Shown here: positions 49,005 to 57,883 of the stretch, in pieces
Position numbering within the stretch: the stretch's first letter is position 1
How the letters are laid out: each line of letters starts with the position of its first letter
Assembly: GCA_030377895.1 (NCBI GenBank)
Contig: JAUCGB010000013.1
Span: 1 to 57,883 of the forward strand
Direction of reading: 5' to 3'
Length of the DNA: 57,883 nucleotides
Source: Anaerolineales bacterium HSG24
Lineage (GTDB): Bacteria > Chloroflexota > Anaerolineae > 4572-78 > J111
Made by a program: the position numbers and the translations under genes
The notes under the pieces: model-generated
Told to the model about the DNA's origin: nothing
The model's input: the letters and a program-made list of their open reading frames with translations, nothing else
The model's database searches: none

Positions 49005-51142
49005 ATTATCAAGGTATATTTGTAGCTGTTCTTGAACTATTAAAAGAGCAGAATGAAAGTATCACTGGTTTAACTCAAAATTACATCCTTGAGCAATTAC
49101 AAAAACAATATTTTGTATCATGGGAGTATTTGTATGATGCTCTTCGCCATATGGTTAAAGATGGGAAATTAGAAGAACGCCCACATCCAAACCGTAAAGG
49201 AGCAAAAGTTTACAACATACCAGGGCGAGGAATTTTTCAGATAGATATTTTTGATATGATACGCACACGTGATGATATTGAAGAAGATATTCAATCAGAA
49301 TCAGACTTATGGATGGCTGATGAAAAATCTCGAGAGCAGGTTACCCTTTCTGTTTTACAGCAAATTGCTACAGGACATGCTCTTGAAGAAGATTATGCTC
49401 AACGAATCAAAAACATAGCCTCAAAAATTGCTGATGAAAACCCGATAAAATTAATTATTGAAGCGGCTGAGTGGGTAGTAAATGATCTTAATAGCTTGGC
49501 TGATAAAATGCGTGAAACACTTAAAAATGACCCACAAGATGCTCAAGCAGTTAGCCGCCAATTAGGCTTTCGTAGTGCAAAGGCCATTCGATTTTTCCAA
49601 AAACTATGGCGGCTTGATAAAGGCTCTTCAAAGTCTCCTGCTATTTTTTATATTCCATCAGTAAAGCAAATGGAAATAGGTCAAAAAGCGAGACTTAATC
49701 GAGATAAAGCTGTCGAAAGATTGAAAGAACGTGTATTTGGTGATAAATTTATTGATGTATTTCAAATTCCTGAAAATACACATAAAGCTGCAATCGGAAC
49801 AGATGCTTCTGTCGGTGATATTTATGTCGAGCATCGTGCCGGAAGTTTTATTCCCCCTACACCTGCATCATTATTAGTCGGGGCTGGAACAATGCGGATA
49901 CGGAACAATAGTCGAAATTATTGGGATTATGATACACTTCGTGATGTAAACAAATATAGTGAACTTGATGCGGCTCAAAAAGGGTTGCTTATATCTCCTG
50001 CGTTTCGTGATGAAACAATTACCGATTTTCGTCATCTACGTTCTGCGGCTATGGAACTACGTCAATATGAACAAGAACTTAGAATTTTAGCAGACAAACA
50101 TGATTGGCGACCTGTTGGTAATGTACCAGATTTGAAATACCCACCTGAAACAACACTTTTAATTAGAGATGGACGAATTTTTCCACTTGTTCACCGATTA
50201 ACTGATTATGAGGGGTCAAGTGCTCCAGACGATGTTTTGTACGGTCAAATTGTTCAAAATGAAGTTAAAACATTCCGTAGGGTATTCCATGAAACAGCAG
50301 GCATGGGAATGGGAAGTGCTGTATATAGTGGTGCCGTTAAACGACCTGAATTTTCATGGCTATCTATGTTAGTGTTTTGGTATCTACATGTAAAAGAAAA
50401 ACAAGACGATTTAGCCGAAGCTTTTTACAGACCTCCCTTAAATGACCAAGCTGTTACCCACTTGCTGTTTTGGGGTCTATCAGAGGCAAAACCGAAGCAA
50501 GTTTTTAGTCATCCACGTAACATGCTAAGAACCTTTTCCGCCGTTCGCAGATTTTCGGATATCGCCTTTACCTCACATCCACGAGTTCTTGTAGACAGTG
50601 ATGGTAAACAAATCGGTGTTATTGACGAAAATAGTCAAAAGGATTGGTACAAATATATTAAACAACATATCGCAAAGGCACAAAAAAGATTTGATGATCA
50701 TGAGCGAGGTATACCGCCATTAGATATATCTGAATATAGGGATTTTCAACATTTATGCCACTGTTCTGCTGTTGCTATGTTTTATAGTTCGCCAACTCGA
50801 TTATACAAAGCCACAATTGATCATAATTCTCATTTCTTATCGCCAAGATGGGAAGTTGCTATTGATTTAAGCCGTGGAAATGTTTTAGAAAGCTTAAATC
50901 ATAAAATTGATAGCTTATCTATGTGGATAGCTGATGAAGATGGATTAGTTCATGATGAAGAACATGCAATAGGGGGACATGATGAGCCTGTACAGGGATT
51001 ACCTCTCATTATCCCTGATGTTGTTCAAGAAGCTCATAATATGGCTATGTTTATGCGGGACGAACATTCTGAACATGTGACGGACGAGCTATACCAATTG
51101 ATCCGTGACATAAAAGAAGGTAAAGCTACTTTTTTAAAGTAG
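48986..51142 (+). CDS. NurA-like nuclease with N-terminal winged helix
   Basis: 718 residues, much longer than archaeal NurA (about 340). The N-terminal ~90 residues look like a winged helix (NYILEQLQKQYFVSWEYLYDALRHMVKDGKLEERP). A helical region follows. Then come NurA-like motifs: Asp273 in AAIGTDASVGDIYV and Asp395 in TLLIRDGRIFPLVH, the two metal-binding strands of that RNaseH-fold nuclease. The rest (ETAGMGMGSAVYSGAVKRPEF, later FWYLHVKEKQDD and HNMAMFMRDEHSEH) continues the NurA-like domain and a long C-terminus. It overlaps HerA, its expected partner, by 19 bp. The NurA assignment is by motif and partner, not by a profile search. Confidence 0.72.
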   Translation: MAKPELDYQGIFVAVLELLKEQNESITGLTQNYILEQLQKQYFVSWEYLYDALRHMVKDGKLEERPHPNRKGAKVYNIPGRGIFQIDIFDMIRTRDDIEEDIQSESDLWMADEKSREQVTLSVLQQIATGHALEEDYAQRIKNIASKIADENPIKLIIEAAEWVVNDLNSLADKMRETLKNDPQDAQAVSRQLGFRSAKAIRFFQKLWRLDKGSSKSPAIFYIPSVKQMEIGQKARLNRDKAVERLKERVFGDKFIDVFQIPENTHKAAIGTDASVGDIYVEHRAGSFIPPTPASLLVGAGTMRIRNNSRNYWDYDTLRDVNKYSELDAAQKGLLISPAFRDETITDFRHLRSAAMELRQYEQELRILADKHDWRPVGNVPDLKYPPETTLLIRDGRIFPLVHRLTDYEGSSAPDDVLYGQIVQNEVKTFRRVFHETAGMGMGSAVYSGAVKRPEFSWLSMLVFWYLHVKEKQDDLAEAFYRPPLNDQAVTHLLFWGLSEAKPKQVFSHPRNMLRTFSAVRRFSDIAFTSHPRVLVDSDGKQIGVIDENSQKDWYKYIKQHIAKAQKRFDDHERGIPPLDISEYRDFQHLCHCSAVAMFYSSPTRLYKATIDHNSHFLSPRWEVAIDLSRGNVLESLNHKIDSLSMWIADEDGLVHDEEHAIGGHDEPVQGLPLIIPDVVQEAHNMAMFMRDEHSEHVTDELYQLIRDIKEGKATFLK

Positions 51143-51185
51143 CGTGTAGCGTGTAGCGTATAAAGTATAAAGTGAGGTGAATGTT

Positions 51186-52292
51186 ATGAGTGTTATAGAT
51201 ACAAATTTACCTAAACCAACTTTAATAGACCTATTTGCTGGTTGTGGAGGGGTTACACAAGGTTTCAAAAATGCGGGTTTTGAACCAATAGTTGCTGTTG
51301 AATGGGATGATAAAGCGGCAAAAACTTATCGGTTAAATCATGATTCTCCAAACCTCAAGCTATACACAGAAAATATAAGGGATTTAAGTCCATCTCAGGT
51401 CATGAAAGACTGTGGTCTAAACAGAGGTGATTTAACTGTTCTTTCTGTATGTGCTCCTTGTCAACCTTTTAGCCGCCAAAATCGAAATCCTCAAAAAAAA
51501 GAACAAGCTAAATTAGTATTAGAAATGAAGAGATTTGTTCAAGAACTTCAACCTCAGTTTGCTATCATGGAAAATGTTCCTGATTTAGCGAAAGGTCAAA
51601 ATAGACAATACCTTGATGAGGTTATTGCCTATTTGCGCCATGAATTAAATTATCGAGTATTAGAACCACAAGTTATTGATGCTGTCAATTATGGTGTTCC
51701 TCAATTTAGAAAGCGTTTAATTTTACTATGTAGCCGAGATAATATTGATTTAACTATACCTCCTAGCACACATGCTAAACCTAAGTTAAATCAGATGGGT
51801 TTACGCCCTTGGCAAACTGTAGGAGATGCATTTATTCCTTTGTCCAGAAGTAGGTTAGCTTCTGGACAAAGAAGTCCTTTATATGACTGGCACAAAGCCC
51901 CCAAACACTCCGAAAAAGTAATAAATAGATTAAAACACATTCGACCAAATGGTGGTAGTAGAAAAGATTTACCCAAAGAATTAGAATTACCTTGTCACCG
52001 CAAGGGAACAGGTTTTAATGATGTTTATGGTAGGATGGATAAGCGCAAACCTGCTAATACTTTAACAACAGGTTGTACTAATTTATCAAAAGGGAGATTT
52101 GCTCATCCAACAGCAAATCGATCAATTACACCAAGAGAAGCGGCTTGTCTACAAACATTTCCCATAGATTACCGATTTTGCGGGAGTTATACTAGTGTAT
52201 CTACCCAAATTGGTAATGCTGTTCCTGTGAAGTTAGCTGAAGTACTCGCTAACCATTTGTATAAATTATGGAGAGATAATCTCGTAAGCTAG
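51186..52292 (+). CDS. DNA (cytosine-5-)-methyltransferase
   Basis: 368 residues from the ATG at 51186, 6 nt after GAGGTG; a GTG at 51177 is possible but overlaps that site. The motifs are standard: SAM-binding FAGCGGVTQGF, catalytic Cys92 in APCQPFSRQN, ENV motif (MENVPDL), QFRKRLILL, then after a target-recognition region of about 80-100 residues the C-terminal ITPREAACLQTFP and STQIGNAVP. It methylates cytosine C5 at an unknown site. It follows the NurA-like gene by 43 bp (with AGCGTGTAGCGTGTAGC words) and shares its AT-rich composition. It would mark self DNA for a HerA-NurA restriction machine, by inference from context. Confidence 0.92.
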   Translation: MSVIDTNLPKPTLIDLFAGCGGVTQGFKNAGFEPIVAVEWDDKAAKTYRLNHDSPNLKLYTENIRDLSPSQVMKDCGLNRGDLTVLSVCAPCQPFSRQNRNPQKKEQAKLVLEMKRFVQELQPQFAIMENVPDLAKGQNRQYLDEVIAYLRHELNYRVLEPQVIDAVNYGVPQFRKRLILLCSRDNIDLTIPPSTHAKPKLNQMGLRPWQTVGDAFIPLSRSRLASGQRSPLYDWHKAPKHSEKVINRLKHIRPNGGSRKDLPKELELPCHRKGTGFNDVYGRMDKRKPANTLTTGCTNLSKGRFAHPTANRSITPREAACLQTFPIDYRFCGSYTSVSTQIGNAVPVKLAEVLANHLYKLWRDNLVS

Positions 52293-52431
52293 AGGCTCTT
52301 ACTTATTTTAGTTGGATCAATTTACCATCTTTTCTCAGTACTTGGTTCAGATTCAAACAACAATCACCGCAAAAATCTCCGCCAAAAGAAGAGTTGTTTA
52401 AGCTAAAACAGAATTAATTAGAGTCTCTGAC

Positions 52432-53310
52432 ATGACCCTTTTTTCATCAGCTTACCTTGAACCTATCCGCACCTGTTACCCCGACCTAACCATTGAGCAA
52501 GTGCGATTCCACAACGATACAGGCGGACAGTTTAATGTTGTCCTCTTCATCAATAACGCGCTTATTTTTCGCTTCCCCCGTTCTACCGAAGTAGCCGACA
52601 CATTTACCACCGAACTGAAAATTCTGACGTATCTCCAGCCTCATCTATCGCTCCCAATTCCTCAACCCACCTTCCAAAATCTTGACCCGAGCCGCGGCAA
52701 GATTTTTATGGGCTATTCGATGTTACCGGGCCAACCGTTATGGCAAAAAATACTGGCAACAATCGAAAACAGGGCGATTCTTGACCGTTTAGCTACACAG
52801 TTGGCGCGTTTTTTACAAGAGCTTCACCATGTCGAGGTTGATAAATTCGACCTGACCTTGCCAATTCAAGATGGATGGGCCGAGTGGAAAAAGTTATATG
52901 AGGATTTTCGGACGCATCTATTCCCGCACATGCGCCTTGACGCGCAAGAAACTGTCACCGCAAATTTTGAGAAATACCTCAACGACCCCGCACAATTTAA
53001 GTACTGTCCCACGTTTCGGCATGGCGATTTTGGGCCGAGTAATATCCTCTACGATGCCACAAAACAAACCATCAGCGGCATCATTGATTTTGACTCCGTT
53101 GGTGTTGGCGACCCGGCGCTAGATGTTGGCGCGGTGTTGAACTTGGGCGAGGATTTTTTCAAGCGCATGGCTCGTGTTTATCCCGACATGCTGACGTTAC
53201 GAAAACGGTGTGATTTTTATCGTAGCACCTACGCCTTGCAAGAAGCATTATACGGTTTGCGAGACAATGTTATGACCTCTTTTGAGGCTGGTATCGCATC
53301 GTATCGGTAA
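52432..53310 (+). CDS. APH/ChoK-type phosphotransferase
   Basis: 292 residues. The phosphotransferase motif is His197-Gly-Asp199 (FRHGDFGPSNILYD) and the metal-binding segment is Asp219 (GIIDFDSVGVGDPALDVG). An N-lobe with LFINNALIFRFPRS and LPGQPLW resembles the aminoglycoside phosphotransferase superfamily, whose members phosphorylate small alcohols or antibiotics. The GC content returns to that of the chromosome, marking the right edge of the AT-rich cassette. The ATG has no strong ribosome site. Substrate unknown. Confidence 0.85.
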   Translation: MTLFSSAYLEPIRTCYPDLTIEQVRFHNDTGGQFNVVLFINNALIFRFPRSTEVADTFTTELKILTYLQPHLSLPIPQPTFQNLDPSRGKIFMGYSMLPGQPLWQKILATIENRAILDRLATQLARFLQELHHVEVDKFDLTLPIQDGWAEWKKLYEDFRTHLFPHMRLDAQETVTANFEKYLNDPAQFKYCPTFRHGDFGPSNILYDATKQTISGIIDFDSVGVGDPALDVGAVLNLGEDFFKRMARVYPDMLTLRKRCDFYRSTYALQEALYGLRDNVMTSFEAGIASYR

Positions 53311-53445
53311 ATATTTACAAGTGATAATTCGCGGGCTTTTTGATTGGCGGTCATATCTCCCGTAACGAGGGAAGTTCATGCTCTCACCGCACAAATTGTC
53401 TGGCCCATGATCAGAGCATGGGACAAGAGAAGCCATTCACCATTC

Positions 53446-53474
53446 CGCCCATTCGCCCATTCGCCCATTCGCCC
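53446..53474 (+). repeat. CCCATTCGC nonamer tandem array
   Basis: About three to four direct CCCATTCGC units upstream of the GT-C gene. The reverse complement, AATGGGCGA, forms the tail codons and first downstream bases of the other large GT-C gene (40558-40592). The spacer 53311-53445 otherwise has a GAGCATGGGACAAGAG word and no gene. Confidence 0.7.
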
Positions 53475-53497
53475 CTGTTTGTTTATAATGGGGTGAT

Positions 53498-56272
53498 ATG
53501 ATTACCCGTTTATACCGTCCCCAATTTTTGATACTTGCCATCACCCTATTGGCCTTCGCCCTCCGCGTCTATGGTCTCGACAACCAAAGTTACTGGCTCG
53601 ATGAGATATGGAGCGTCCATTTTGCCAACCTCAGCCAAGCGGAGATGTGGCAACATCTGCGTACCAGCGAAGCCCATCCGCCACTGTATCACCCCGTCAC
53701 CATCTACTGGATTGCGCTGGTTGGAGACAGCGAATATGGCCTCCGATTTTATTCTGTTTTATTCAGTCTCCTCGCCATCCCCCTAACCTACCGAGTTGGG
53801 CGCGCCCTGAGCAATCCTCAAATCGGTATCACAGCCGCACTACTGATTAGTGTATCCCCGTTCCAAATCTGGCATGCTCAAGAAAGCCGCATGTACAGCC
53901 AACTGACCGCCGCCTCGCTAATGAGCATGTGGGGTTTTATCCGACTGACCAAACAAAACTGGACATGGCAAGCCTACCTCATCTACCTGACCGGCACGAT
54001 ATGGGCCATGTTGACCCACTACCACGGCCTCATCGTCATCGGCATCCAAGGACTGTTTGCCATCTCGCAACTGTTTTTGCCCACTAAACGACGCTTGACA
54101 TTCAAACTATTTGCCAACTTTTTGTTGATATTTTTCCTCTACAGCCCCTGGATTCTGTTTAGCTGGAATCTGCTCAAAGGCCGCACCAGTTGGCTGACCC
54201 AGCCGAGCCTAGCCGAAAGTTATCTCCGTACTCTGATTACCTACAGTGTGGGTGACAAAATTCCGCCCGTTGACCAAGCGATTACCAGTCTGAAACTAGG
54301 GCTGATGATGCCCTTTCTCATACTTTATCTGCTCGGTCTGATGTACGCGGCGCGGCGCTCATGGCGACAATGGCGTGGCACAGAGATGGCCGTCTTTCTG
54401 CTGAGTTATACGGTCGCGCCTATCCTAGCCACTTGGCTATACGGCGAATTAAAGGCCAATTCGGTCATATTCTTAGAACGGTATTTGATTATCGTTCAGC
54501 CGAGCTACCTCATCACCATTGCTATGGGAATTTACGGCTTGATTAGGTTTGCTGATTTTCGTGGTTTGAAAAAGGTAAAGCAAATTTTGCCCTTCATTGT
54601 ACTTGGGCCTCCGAAATTCGACAAATTATTACAGACGACAGCTCTCTTGATAGTGCTGACGATTCAGGGTTGGGTGCTGTACCATCATTATATTGACCCG
54701 TTATATGCCAAACCGGATTGGCGGGCCGCTATCGCCAAAATTGATGCCTTTGCTCAACAAGGAGACGGCATCATCGTCACCGGCGATGGGGGTCAGTTGA
54801 TGTTCCAACATTATTACCACGGCCATCTGCCCATCTACACCGACTTCAACACCCCCGTCCCCACCGACGAGCAGGCTAGGCAAATTTTGTCCGACATCGC
54901 CAATCAACATAACCGACTTTGGTATTTGCCTTATGAAGCTCCAATTGATTCATTGTTGGAAAATTGGTTACACGAAAACGCTCATCCGGCATGGCAACAG
55001 TGGATCGGATACAAACGGCTGGCCTTGTATGACCTGACCAATCTGACTGACCCCGCCCAAGCGGTCAATCTACTGGCTGATGAGACACTCAGCCTGACCC
55101 ATGTCACCCACCCCAACGAGGCCACCCCTGCCGGAGCCGTCCTGCCCATCAGCCTAACATGGCAACGTCAGGATGATTTGTCTACCGAATACCGGCTCTC
55201 TTTGCGGCTGACCAATCAGCATGGCGACGTTTTTGCCCAAAACGATTGGCCACCCCTCAGAGCCATGTTAGATCGCGCTACTGATGACCGCCCCCAAACT
55301 CGCCATGCCCTGTGGGTTCCGGTTGATACCCCACCGAATCTGTATCAGCTACACCTGCTGATTTATGACGGCCTAACTGGTCAGCCATTGGCTCAGTCGC
55401 TGACCCTGCCTGACATCAGTATTAGTGCCGCACATATTACGCCACCCCGAACCACTCTAGAGATTCCCAATCCGACCAATCTGCCCCTTGGCGAGGTAGC
55501 TCTGAGCGGCTATGTTTTGCCCGAAACAGTGCGCTCCGGGGAAAATATGTGGGCCTGGCTTTACTGGCAATGCCTAAATCAAGCTGAACCATGTAACCCG
55601 AATCGGTATATAAATCTAAAATTAGGCGATGGTGAGGGGCATGTCGTTCCCATGTTTGAGTCTAATGCTGTGTCAGACATGTCAGATATAGATAACCTGT
55701 GGCAATCCGGTCAACTACGGCGAGCGGTCTATCACCTGCCGACCAACCCTCGCTTGACAGGTGAACGTGTTGCTTTGTTCGTCTTGCCTGCTGACGATGA
55801 CTCGACAGAGCGACAGCTTATCACCGAATTGAGGTTGGACAGTCGCCCCCGCACCTACGAGCGACCCAACATCAGCATGCCGCTTGATATTGGTTTCGGA
55901 GGCGAGCCAACGTTGCTCAAGCTGATAGGCTATGACCTGAGTCAGGACGATAGTCTCGACCTGACGCTCTATTGGCAAGCACGGACCGAAATGCCAACAA
56001 ACTATACTATTTTTGTACAACTGCTGAATGAGGCTAACTATGTGGTGGCTCAAGTTGATCGCTATCCGCAAGATGGCATAGCCCCAACCCGAACATGGCT
56101 CTCCAATGAGATCATCACCGACTGGTATAATTTACCCCTGTCGGAGCTACCCACCGGACAATACCGCCTGCTCATAGGTCTGTACGATGCCACCACCGGA
56201 ATTCGTTTGATGACGGATCAAGGGTCGGATTTTGTGGAACTGTCCATGCTTACGTTAAGGAATGGGGATTAG
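53498..56272 (+). CDS. GT-C (GT39/ArnT-like) membrane glycosyltransferase with beta-sandwich tail
   Basis: 924 residues, about 11 membrane helices in the first ~430. The first outer loop has Asp35-Glu36 in SYWLDEIWSVHF, the catalytic-type pair of polyprenyl-phosphate-sugar transferases. HPPLYHPVTIYW follows. The C-terminal ~480 residues are soluble: a Rossmann-like segment (GDGIIVTGDGGQLMFQHYY) and beta-sandwiches ending in LDLTLYWQARTEMPTNYTIF and GIAPTRTWLSNEII, closely parallel to the tail of 37519-40581. It is likely to act on surface glycans or proteins. The MITE copy D is 48 bp downstream. Confidence 0.85.
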   Translation: MITRLYRPQFLILAITLLAFALRVYGLDNQSYWLDEIWSVHFANLSQAEMWQHLRTSEAHPPLYHPVTIYWIALVGDSEYGLRFYSVLFSLLAIPLTYRVGRALSNPQIGITAALLISVSPFQIWHAQESRMYSQLTAASLMSMWGFIRLTKQNWTWQAYLIYLTGTIWAMLTHYHGLIVIGIQGLFAISQLFLPTKRRLTFKLFANFLLIFFLYSPWILFSWNLLKGRTSWLTQPSLAESYLRTLITYSVGDKIPPVDQAITSLKLGLMMPFLILYLLGLMYAARRSWRQWRGTEMAVFLLSYTVAPILATWLYGELKANSVIFLERYLIIVQPSYLITIAMGIYGLIRFADFRGLKKVKQILPFIVLGPPKFDKLLQTTALLIVLTIQGWVLYHHYIDPLYAKPDWRAAIAKIDAFAQQGDGIIVTGDGGQLMFQHYYHGHLPIYTDFNTPVPTDEQARQILSDIANQHNRLWYLPYEAPIDSLLENWLHENAHPAWQQWIGYKRLALYDLTNLTDPAQAVNLLADETLSLTHVTHPNEATPAGAVLPISLTWQRQDDLSTEYRLSLRLTNQHGDVFAQNDWPPLRAMLDRATDDRPQTRHALWVPVDTPPNLYQLHLLIYDGLTGQPLAQSLTLPDISISAAHITPPRTTLEIPNPTNLPLGEVALSGYVLPETVRSGENMWAWLYWQCLNQAEPCNPNRYINLKLGDGEGHVVPMFESNAVSDMSDIDNLWQSGQLRRAVYHLPTNPRLTGERVALFVLPADDDSTERQLITELRLDSRPRTYERPNISMPLDIGFGGEPTLLKLIGYDLSQDDSLDLTLYWQARTEMPTNYTIFVQLLNEANYVVAQVDRYPQDGIAPTRTWLSNEIITDWYNLPLSELPTGQYRLLIGLYDATTGIRLMTDQGSDFVELSMLTLRNGD

Positions 56273-56319
56273 TAGTCCGCCTTCGACAAGTTCAGCCAAC
56301 GATATTTGGGAGAATTTAA

Positions 56320-56508
56320 CTGACGCTAACGGTATCTTTGGCGGGAACACTACAGCGGATACTTCAAAACTCAACGGATATATTTCGCCAATAACGGGAT
56401 TTCTTTGCTATTTACAGCGATTATATACGGATGAAAACTATCCGTTCCGCAGTTAAGTATCCGTTGTAGTGTTGATTCCAGCTAAACCAAAGAAAAAGTT
56501 AGCATCAG
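56320..56508 (+). mobile_element. MITE-like element, copy D (189 bp, 8-bp TSD)
   Basis: CTGACGCTAACGG ... AGCATCAG, same orientation as copy A and closely similar in its interior (ACTCAACGGATATATTTCGCC, here 56370-56391). GAATTTAA flanks both sides (56312-56319 and 56509-56516), a perfect 8-bp duplication. The rest of 56273-56706 is AT-rich spacer and the leader of the GT2 gene. Confidence 0.9.
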
Positions 56509-56706
56509 GAATTTAAAAATTGGAACTGCCTAATTCCGATTCCCAAACCCCACCTATGCCAGATTTTGCCTAAACAAAAAGAGGCGTGTATCATACCTTG
56601 TTGCGTTTTCTTTAAGGTATAGTAGGGATTTATCCTTTGGAATTGTGCTGACATAACGGTTTAACTTGCCCACAAATCCAAATCGATAAATCATGGATAT
56701 GATAGA

Positions 56707-57504
56707 GTGCTTGTGAAAAGTAAGGGAATTTTTTTAACAATCGTTATTCCCGCTTATAACGAAGAATATAGATTGCCCCAAACCTTGCCCACGGTGGCTG
56801 AGGTTATTGCGGCACAGGATTATCAGACTGAAATTTTGGTGGTTGACGATGGCAGTACAGATAACACGGTTCAGGTAGTCAAGCAGATTGCCGAGCAGTA
56901 CGACTCGATTCGAGTGGTTGAGGCCGAGCATCGGGGTAAAGGGCATGCGGTGAAGGTCGGCATGTTGTCCGCCCAAGGGCAGTACGCCTTTTTAGCTGAT
57001 GCCGATTGGGCCATGCCAGTGACGGAACTACCAAAATTTTTGCCCCCTCAGCGCGCACAGTTCCAAATTGCTATCGGCTCACGAGAGGGACACGGCGCGG
57101 TGCGGTACGATGAGCCGATTTATCGTCACTTTATGGGTCGGATATTTAATGGATTGGTGCAACTTTTGGCGGTCTCTGGCTTTGAGGATACGCAATGTGG
57201 GTTTAAGTGTTTCCACCGTGCCGTCATTCCCGACCTGTTTAATCATCAAACCACCGATGGTTTTGGCTTTGATGTCGAATTGCTCTATATCGCCAAAAAA
57301 CGGGGCTACAGAATCGACGAGGTGCCAATCCATTGGCATGCCCAAGACGAAAGCAAAGTCAATCCAGTCAAAGATACCTTGCGAATGATACGGGACATCA
57401 TTCAAGTCCGACTGAATGACCGCAAAGGGGTATACGAGCGACATCAAAACCTGTTTGACCCCGCGGGGATTGAGCCAGAGCAAGGTTTTGAACCATTGTC
57501 GTAG
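56707..57504 (+). CDS. GT2 glycosyltransferase, DPG/DPM synthase-like
   Basis: 265 residues from GTG 56707; a second GTG at 56713 is equally possible and no ribosome site is clear. GT-A fold: PAYNEEYRLPQTLPTV, Asp47-Asp48 (VVDDGSTDNT), a DXD motif at Asp98/Asp100 (LADADWAMP), then GFEDTQCGFKCF and EVPIHWHAQDESKV, which match dolichyl/polyprenyl-phosphate glucose or mannose synthases. It lacks membrane helices, so the donor lipid is met at the inner face of the membrane. The product would be the sugar donor used by the GT-C transferase just upstream (inference). Confidence 0.9.
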   Translation: MLVKSKGIFLTIVIPAYNEEYRLPQTLPTVAEVIAAQDYQTEILVVDDGSTDNTVQVVKQIAEQYDSIRVVEAEHRGKGHAVKVGMLSAQGQYAFLADADWAMPVTELPKFLPPQRAQFQIAIGSREGHGAVRYDEPIYRHFMGRIFNGLVQLLAVSGFEDTQCGFKCFHRAVIPDLFNHQTTDGFGFDVELLYIAKKRGYRIDEVPIHWHAQDESKVNPVKDTLRMIRDIIQVRLNDRKGVYERHQNLFDPAGIEPEQGFEPLS

Positions 57505-57646
57505 TGTTCGTTATGTACTAACGGAATGAGCATTAATTAACATGTGCATTTGTGTCGGAGATTATGGTAGGGGCTACCTGTAGGGGGGCGGTCTAGACTT
57601 GGAATGTGCGACCATCTCCGCTCCGCCCCGTCATTCCGTGGATTCA

Positions 57647-57710
57647 GGGCGAGGCAAGGCGGATTGGAGTTCTGATTTCAAACCAACGCCATGCCGCCTT
57701 GCCTAGCCCC
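57647..57710. repeat. GGGCGAGGCAAGGCGG inverted repeat
   Basis: GGGCGAGGCAAGGCGG at 57647-57662 pairs with CCGCCTTGCCTAGCCCC at 57694-57710. A related element is at about 36213-36290. The tail of the window (57715-57883) adds a GTAGGGGCGTTT / AAAGCGTCCCTAC hairpin near 57819-57851 and no supported gene. Confidence 0.65.
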
Positions 57711-57883
57711 TACGATTACCAAACGCGCAACTTATTTAGGACTCATTCCTTAATTCTGATTCCTAATGAAAATCTTTATCTGTTTGTTAGAGGATAAAAT
57801 TTAGGTGATTTTTTTCGGTAGGGGCGTTTAATTAGTAAAGCGTCCCTACTTTTGCTAATGGCAAAGTAGGGCAGGAAATAAGA

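Noticed and set aside
56262..56456. 64-codon frame after the GT-C gene
   Set aside because: It is the translated MITE copy D; a similar frame would arise from copy A.
57606..57797. 63-codon frame near the window end
   Set aside because: It is read from the GGGCGAGGCAAGGCGG inverted repeat and lacks a ribosome site.
1..57883. tRNA or rRNA genes and classical IS transposases
   Set aside because: No cloverleaf-like or rRNA-like stretch and no DDE or HUH transposase motifs were recognised; a covariance-model scan would be needed to exclude small RNAs.

Overview
The window looks like chromosomal DNA of a Chloroflexota bacterium (Anaerolineae-like). This is an inference. It rests on three large GT-C membrane glycosyltransferases with a C-terminal beta-sandwich of the kind common in that phylum, an LppX/LprG-like lipoprotein, DUF3352 and DUF2723-type proteins, cobalamin-binding radical SAM proteins, Uma2/Rpn/VapC gene families and repeat-rich spacers. 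No rRNA, tRNA or CRISPR array was seen. Almost everything is on the + strand; the exceptions are an LCP-family gene and a 46-codon small ORF.

Layout. 1-2.7 kb: an A-type Fe-S carrier and a B12-binding radical SAM protein. 3.0-12.4 kb: a tightly packed, translationally coupled operon with two PD-(D/E)XK-like proteins, a TPR-histidine kinase, a response regulator fused to a TOPRIM nuclease domain, an OLD-like AAA/ABC ATPase, a third PD-(D/E)XK-like protein, a receiver-only gene that is a decayed partial copy of the REC-TOPRIM gene, and two tandem Uma2 genes. 12.5-20.1 kb: a lipoprotein, a VapC-type toxin-antitoxin pair, an MFS exporter, a DUF3352 protein, a radical SAM protein and a DUF433/PIN-like pair. 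20.1-24.7 kb: a repeat-rich stretch with three near-identical Rpn-family genes, a VapC remnant and another PD-(D/E)XK-like gene. 24.8-28.3 kb: two radical SAM genes with a small protein and a TPR protein. 28.5-46.5 kb: envelope genes (GT-C transferases, LCP protein, ABC-2 exporter, nucleotidyltransferase, Nudix, LRR protein) around an isochorismatase-type hydrolase and a FadN-like beta-oxidation enzyme. 46.6-53.3 kb: a phosphoesterase, then an AT-rich HerA / NurA-like / cytosine-C5 methyltransferase cassette, then an APH-type kinase. 53.5-57.9 kb: a GT-C transferase, a DPM/DPG-synthase-like GT2 and repeats.

Two candidate genome-conflict systems stand out. (1) The 3.0-10.8 kb operon joins a split OLD/PARIS-like pair (ATPase plus TOPRIM) to a two-component phosphorelay, with the receiver on the nuclease polypeptide itself. 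(2) The 47.4-52.3 kb HerA-NurA-methyltransferase cassette resembles a restriction-like system and is compositionally foreign to its neighbours. Both functions are inferred from domains and context.

The window is also rich in small mobile repeats. A ~177-189 bp MITE-like element occurs four times, each copy with a perfect 8-bp target duplication. A ~29-bp palindrome encodes the peptide SKTFRVLN in the same reading frame inside two unrelated genes. Elements ending in TACCCGACA bracket a 1-kb-residue-scale glycosyltransferase gene in inverted orientation. Several other hairpin families recur.
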